The position numbers and the translations under genes were made by a program. 7,030 nucleotides of DNA from contig JBIIYQ010000146.1 in NCBI GenBank assembly GCA_044346745.1, forward strand, positions 1-7,030, in the 5' to 3' direction. The DNA comes from UKL13-2 sp044346745 (lineage in GTDB: Bacteria > Pseudomonadota > Gammaproteobacteria > Burkholderiales > Usitatibacteraceae). The notes below the pieces were generated by a model. It had not been told where the DNA came from and ran no database searches. It was given only the letters and a program-made list of their open reading frames with translations. This document shows, piece after piece, positions 5,834 through 7,030 of the stretch; positions within the stretch are counted from its first letter, which is position 1; every line of letters starts with the position of its first letter.

Positions 5834-6190
5834 GCAGAGTACATACGCGAAGACGAGTCTGGCCCCTACAGAAAATGATTCGACGGTCTGGAGGCTAACG
5901 CCGCCGCAAAGGTTGCAACTGCACTTCTTCGGCTCGAGATGGGAAATACATCGAACGTCAAATGGTTTGACGGCATTGGTGAATATCGTATTGATTGGGG
6001 CCCCGGTTATCGAATTTATCTGGCGAAGGACGGGGCGACTCTCGTAGTTCTTTTCGGTGGCGGAACCAAGCGCACCCAGAAGAGAGATGTTGCACAGGCA
6101 AAGGCCCTCCATGCTGAATATAAGTTGCGCAAAAAGCTGGGGTTGTCCGACGTCAAATCCAAGCTGAAACTGACAAGAGGAATTGGGTAA
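5819..6190 (+). pseudogene. RelE/HigB-like type II toxin gene interrupted by an in-frame TGA
   Basis: Read through the stop, the frame gives a 123-residue protein of the RelE/ParE superfamily, in the phage-Gp49/HigB-like branch (Pfam PF05973 type). Family hallmarks are continuous across the break: N-terminal EYIREDESGPYRK, then FDGLEANAAAKV, then WFDGIGEYRIDWGPGYRIYL (49-68) and LFGGGTKRTQ (78-87). Members of this family degrade mRNA at the ribosome. Codon 20 (5876-5878) is TGA where the family has Trp before FDG, so a single TGG-to-TGA change explains the stop. The first product would be only 19 residues. Restart at Met41 (5939) could give an 83-residue fragment that keeps the R-x-D-x-GPGYR core but lacks the N-terminal helices; no good ribosome binding site precedes it. 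The toxin is probably inactive. The stop lies five bases before the antitoxin start. Confidence 0.82.
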
Positions 6191-6195
6191 AGAAC

Positions 6196-6510
6196 ATGGC
6201 ACTAACCAGAGACTTTAAGAGAACAGTCGTCGAACGTGCTGAGCGTGACCCGGCCTTCGGTAAAGCCTTGCTAGATGAGGCTGTTGCGCTTATGACAAAC
6301 GGCGAACCTCAGTTGGCAAGGTTAGTTTTGCGTGACCTCGTGAATGCGACGATTGGGTTCGAGGAATTAGCGCAGATAACAGCTAAACCAAGTAAAAGTC
6401 TTCATCGGATGCTCTCGGTGCAAGGTAATCCGAGCATGGACAACCTCGCCGCGATATTCGGTGCAGTCCGCAAAGATTTGGACATTAGAAGGTCACCTAG
6501 GCCGCGGTGA
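6196..6510 (+). CDS. HigA-like antitoxin, helix-turn-helix regulator
   Basis: This 104-residue DNA-binding antitoxin would be the partner of the upstream RelE/HigB-like toxin. The N-terminal half (MALTRDFKRTVVERAERDPA to about residue 50) is the helical part conserved in this antitoxin family, including LLDEAVALMTNGEPQLARLV. A Cro/C1-type helix-turn-helix spans about 52-92 and contains GFEELAQITAKPSKSLHRML and NPSMDNLAAIF, the usual signature. Length is normal and no lesion is seen. Five bases separate the toxin stop from this ATG, the toxin-first order typical of HigBA-like modules. An AGAGGA lies within the toxin end, about 15 bases upstream, which is rather far. With the toxin broken, it may persist as a free regulator of its own promoter or act on a related toxin elsewhere. 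Confidence 0.88.
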   Translation: MALTRDFKRTVVERAERDPAFGKALLDEAVALMTNGEPQLARLVLRDLVNATIGFEELAQITAKPSKSLHRMLSVQGNPSMDNLAAIFGAVRKDLDIRRSPRPR

Positions 6511-6537
6511 TCGGGACGTGCGCAAAGAGTTGCACGT

Positions 6538-6562
6538 GCCGTTCACCTTTGCAGAGAACGGC
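6538..6562 (+). terminator. Terminator-like hairpin without a T-tract after the antitoxin
   Basis: GCCGTTC (6538-6544) and GAACGGC (6556-6562) form a perfect 7-bp stem with an 11-base loop, 28 bases after the antitoxin stop. A second small stem, ACGTGC (6516-6521) with GCACGT (6532-6537), precedes it. The hairpin ends one base before the probable IS1182 end at about 6564, so any original T-tract may have been displaced by the insertion. Confidence 0.35.
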
Positions 6563-6609
6563 CGAGGCTGTGTAAAAACGCCTTAAGCATAGCGGAACAT
6601 TTTTGCAGC

Positions 6610-6630
6610 GTCAGCATCTTATTTGCTGAC
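6610..6630 (+). repeat. Leader hairpin before the IS1182-family transposase
   Basis: GTCAGCA (6610-6616) and TGCTGAC (6624-6630) form a perfect 7-bp stem with a 7-base loop, ending 14 bases before the ribosome binding site. A leader hairpin of this kind could limit transposase expression from outside transcripts, as known for IS10 and IS50. For this element the role is inferred. Confidence 0.4.
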
Positions 6631-6655
6631 CAATACATTGTCGCGAGGTGTCCCG

Positions 6656-7030
6656 ATGAAGCGCTTCATTCCAGCGGAAAGTCGAACGCAAACGACACTA
6701 CTGCCCGAGTCTCTTGACGACTATATTAGCGACGATAATCCAGTACGCGTCGTTGATGTATTCGTCGAAGAGCTGGATTTGGTAAAGCTTGGATTCGAAA
6801 GTGCTAAGGCAAGTGTCACTGGCCGCCCCGCCTATCACCCCGCGACGCTGCTCAAGATTTATATCTACGGCTATCTCAATCGCCTGCAATCGAGCCGACG
6901 CTTGGAGCGCGAGACCGAGCGTAACCTCGAACTGATCTGGCTCACCGGCCGATTGCGGCCGGACTTCAAGACGATTGCGAACTTCCGCAAAGACAATGGG
7001 CCGGCGATTCGCCAAGTGTGCAGCCAGTTC
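6656..7030 (+). CDS. IS1182-family transposase, N-terminal part (runs off the right edge)
   Basis: The first 125 codons are in the window and open throughout. The protein begins MKRFIPAESRTQTTLLPESL and contains GRPAYHPATLLKIYIYGYLN (57-76), SSRRLERE (80-87) and LIWLTGRLRPDFKTIANFRK (93-112). These are the conserved N-terminal (DUF772-type) blocks of IS1182/IS5-like DDE transposases. The catalytic DDE residues should lie beyond the edge. The ATG at 6656 is supported by GAGGTG (6645-6650) five bases upstream. No frameshift is seen in the visible part. It acts on the ends of its own element. Intactness and activity cannot be judged here. Confidence 0.93.
   Translation, partial: MKRFIPAESRTQTTLLPESLDDYISDDNPVRVVDVFVEELDLVKLGFESAKASVTGRPAYHPATLLKIYIYGYLNRLQSSRRLERETERNLELIWLTGRLRPDFKTIANFRKDNGPAIRQVCSQF

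Larger units (their letters stand above)
6564..7030 (+). mobile_element. IS1182-family insertion sequence, left end (continues past the window)
   Basis: The sequence GAGGCTGTGTAAAAACG starting at 6564 resembles, from memory, the terminal inverted repeats of IS1182-family elements. It lies 92 bases upstream of a transposase start of that family. The boundary is set by this resemblance only; the right end, and any target duplication, lie outside the window. Confidence 0.65.

Noticed and set aside
5643..5835. Integron cassette recombination site (attC) near the toxin module
   Set aside because: Toxin-antitoxin pairs are common integron cassettes, so I looked for paired RYYYAAC/GTTRRRY cores. 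GGCTAAC at 5778-5784 breaks the consensus and has no matching partner.
5876..5878. Selenocysteine or reassigned TGA in the toxin
   Set aside because: TGA clearly ends other genes here, including overlapping ATGA and TGATG junctions. The family residue is Trp, not Cys or Sec, and no selenocysteine insertion hairpin is evident just downstream.
5814..6047. 77-codon plus-strand open frame overlapping the toxin start
   Set aside because: It overlaps the region where the toxin frame carries family motifs and its own translation resembles nothing known, so it is a shadow.
5810..6202. 130-codon minus-strand open frame across the toxin gene
   Set aside because: It is antisense to a recognisable toxin family, has no recognisable domain or ribosome binding site, and looks like a shadow frame.
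1..7030. CRISPR array, tRNA, rRNA or riboswitch
   Set aside because: I saw no regularly spaced direct repeats and recognised no tRNA, rRNA or riboswitch. This was by eye only; a covariance-model scan would be decisive.

Overview
The window reads as a chromosomal segment of a betaproteobacterium, probably Burkholderiales-like. This rests on moderate-to-high GC in the transporter genes and on a small TPR protein of a type I associate with that class. It is an inference, because no rRNA or marker gene is present. Standard genetic code applies: TGA ends several genes and overlaps the next ATG.

Layout. Positions 1 to about 120 hold the 5' end of a minus-strand IS30-family insertion sequence. A large imperfect palindrome lies at 133-198. 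From 220 to 4754, all on the minus strand, is a peptide-type (Dpp/Opp-like) ABC importer operon, transcribed right to left as substrate-binding protein, two permeases and one ATPase. The last three genes overlap by 1 and 4 bases. The second ATPase (DppF/OppF type) usual for these operons is not seen. The operon ends about 100 bases before the IS30-like element, which sits where that gene would be expected.

Divergent from the binding-protein gene is a small TPR gene (4864-5181, plus strand) with a plausible sigma70 promoter in the shared 109-base gap. A 194-base non-coding stretch with an A/T-rich palindromic repeat follows, then a short lipoprotein gene (5376-5642) that may have lost its C-terminus, then a toxin-antitoxin module. 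The toxin (5819-6190) is a RelE/HigB-like family member interrupted by an in-frame TGA at codon 20, where the family has Trp. The antitoxin (6196-6510) is intact. A 9-bp inverted repeat surrounds the toxin promoter and start.

From about 6564 to the right edge is the start of an IS1182-family element: probable terminal repeat, leader hairpin, and the first 125 codons of the transposase. The conserved transporter core is thus bordered on both sides by insertion sequences, and the 5.2-6.6 kb stretch looks like decaying accessory DNA. I found no clearly new multi-gene system. The best candidates for a second look are the opal-interrupted toxin with a preserved antitoxin and the single-ATPase importer cut off by an IS.
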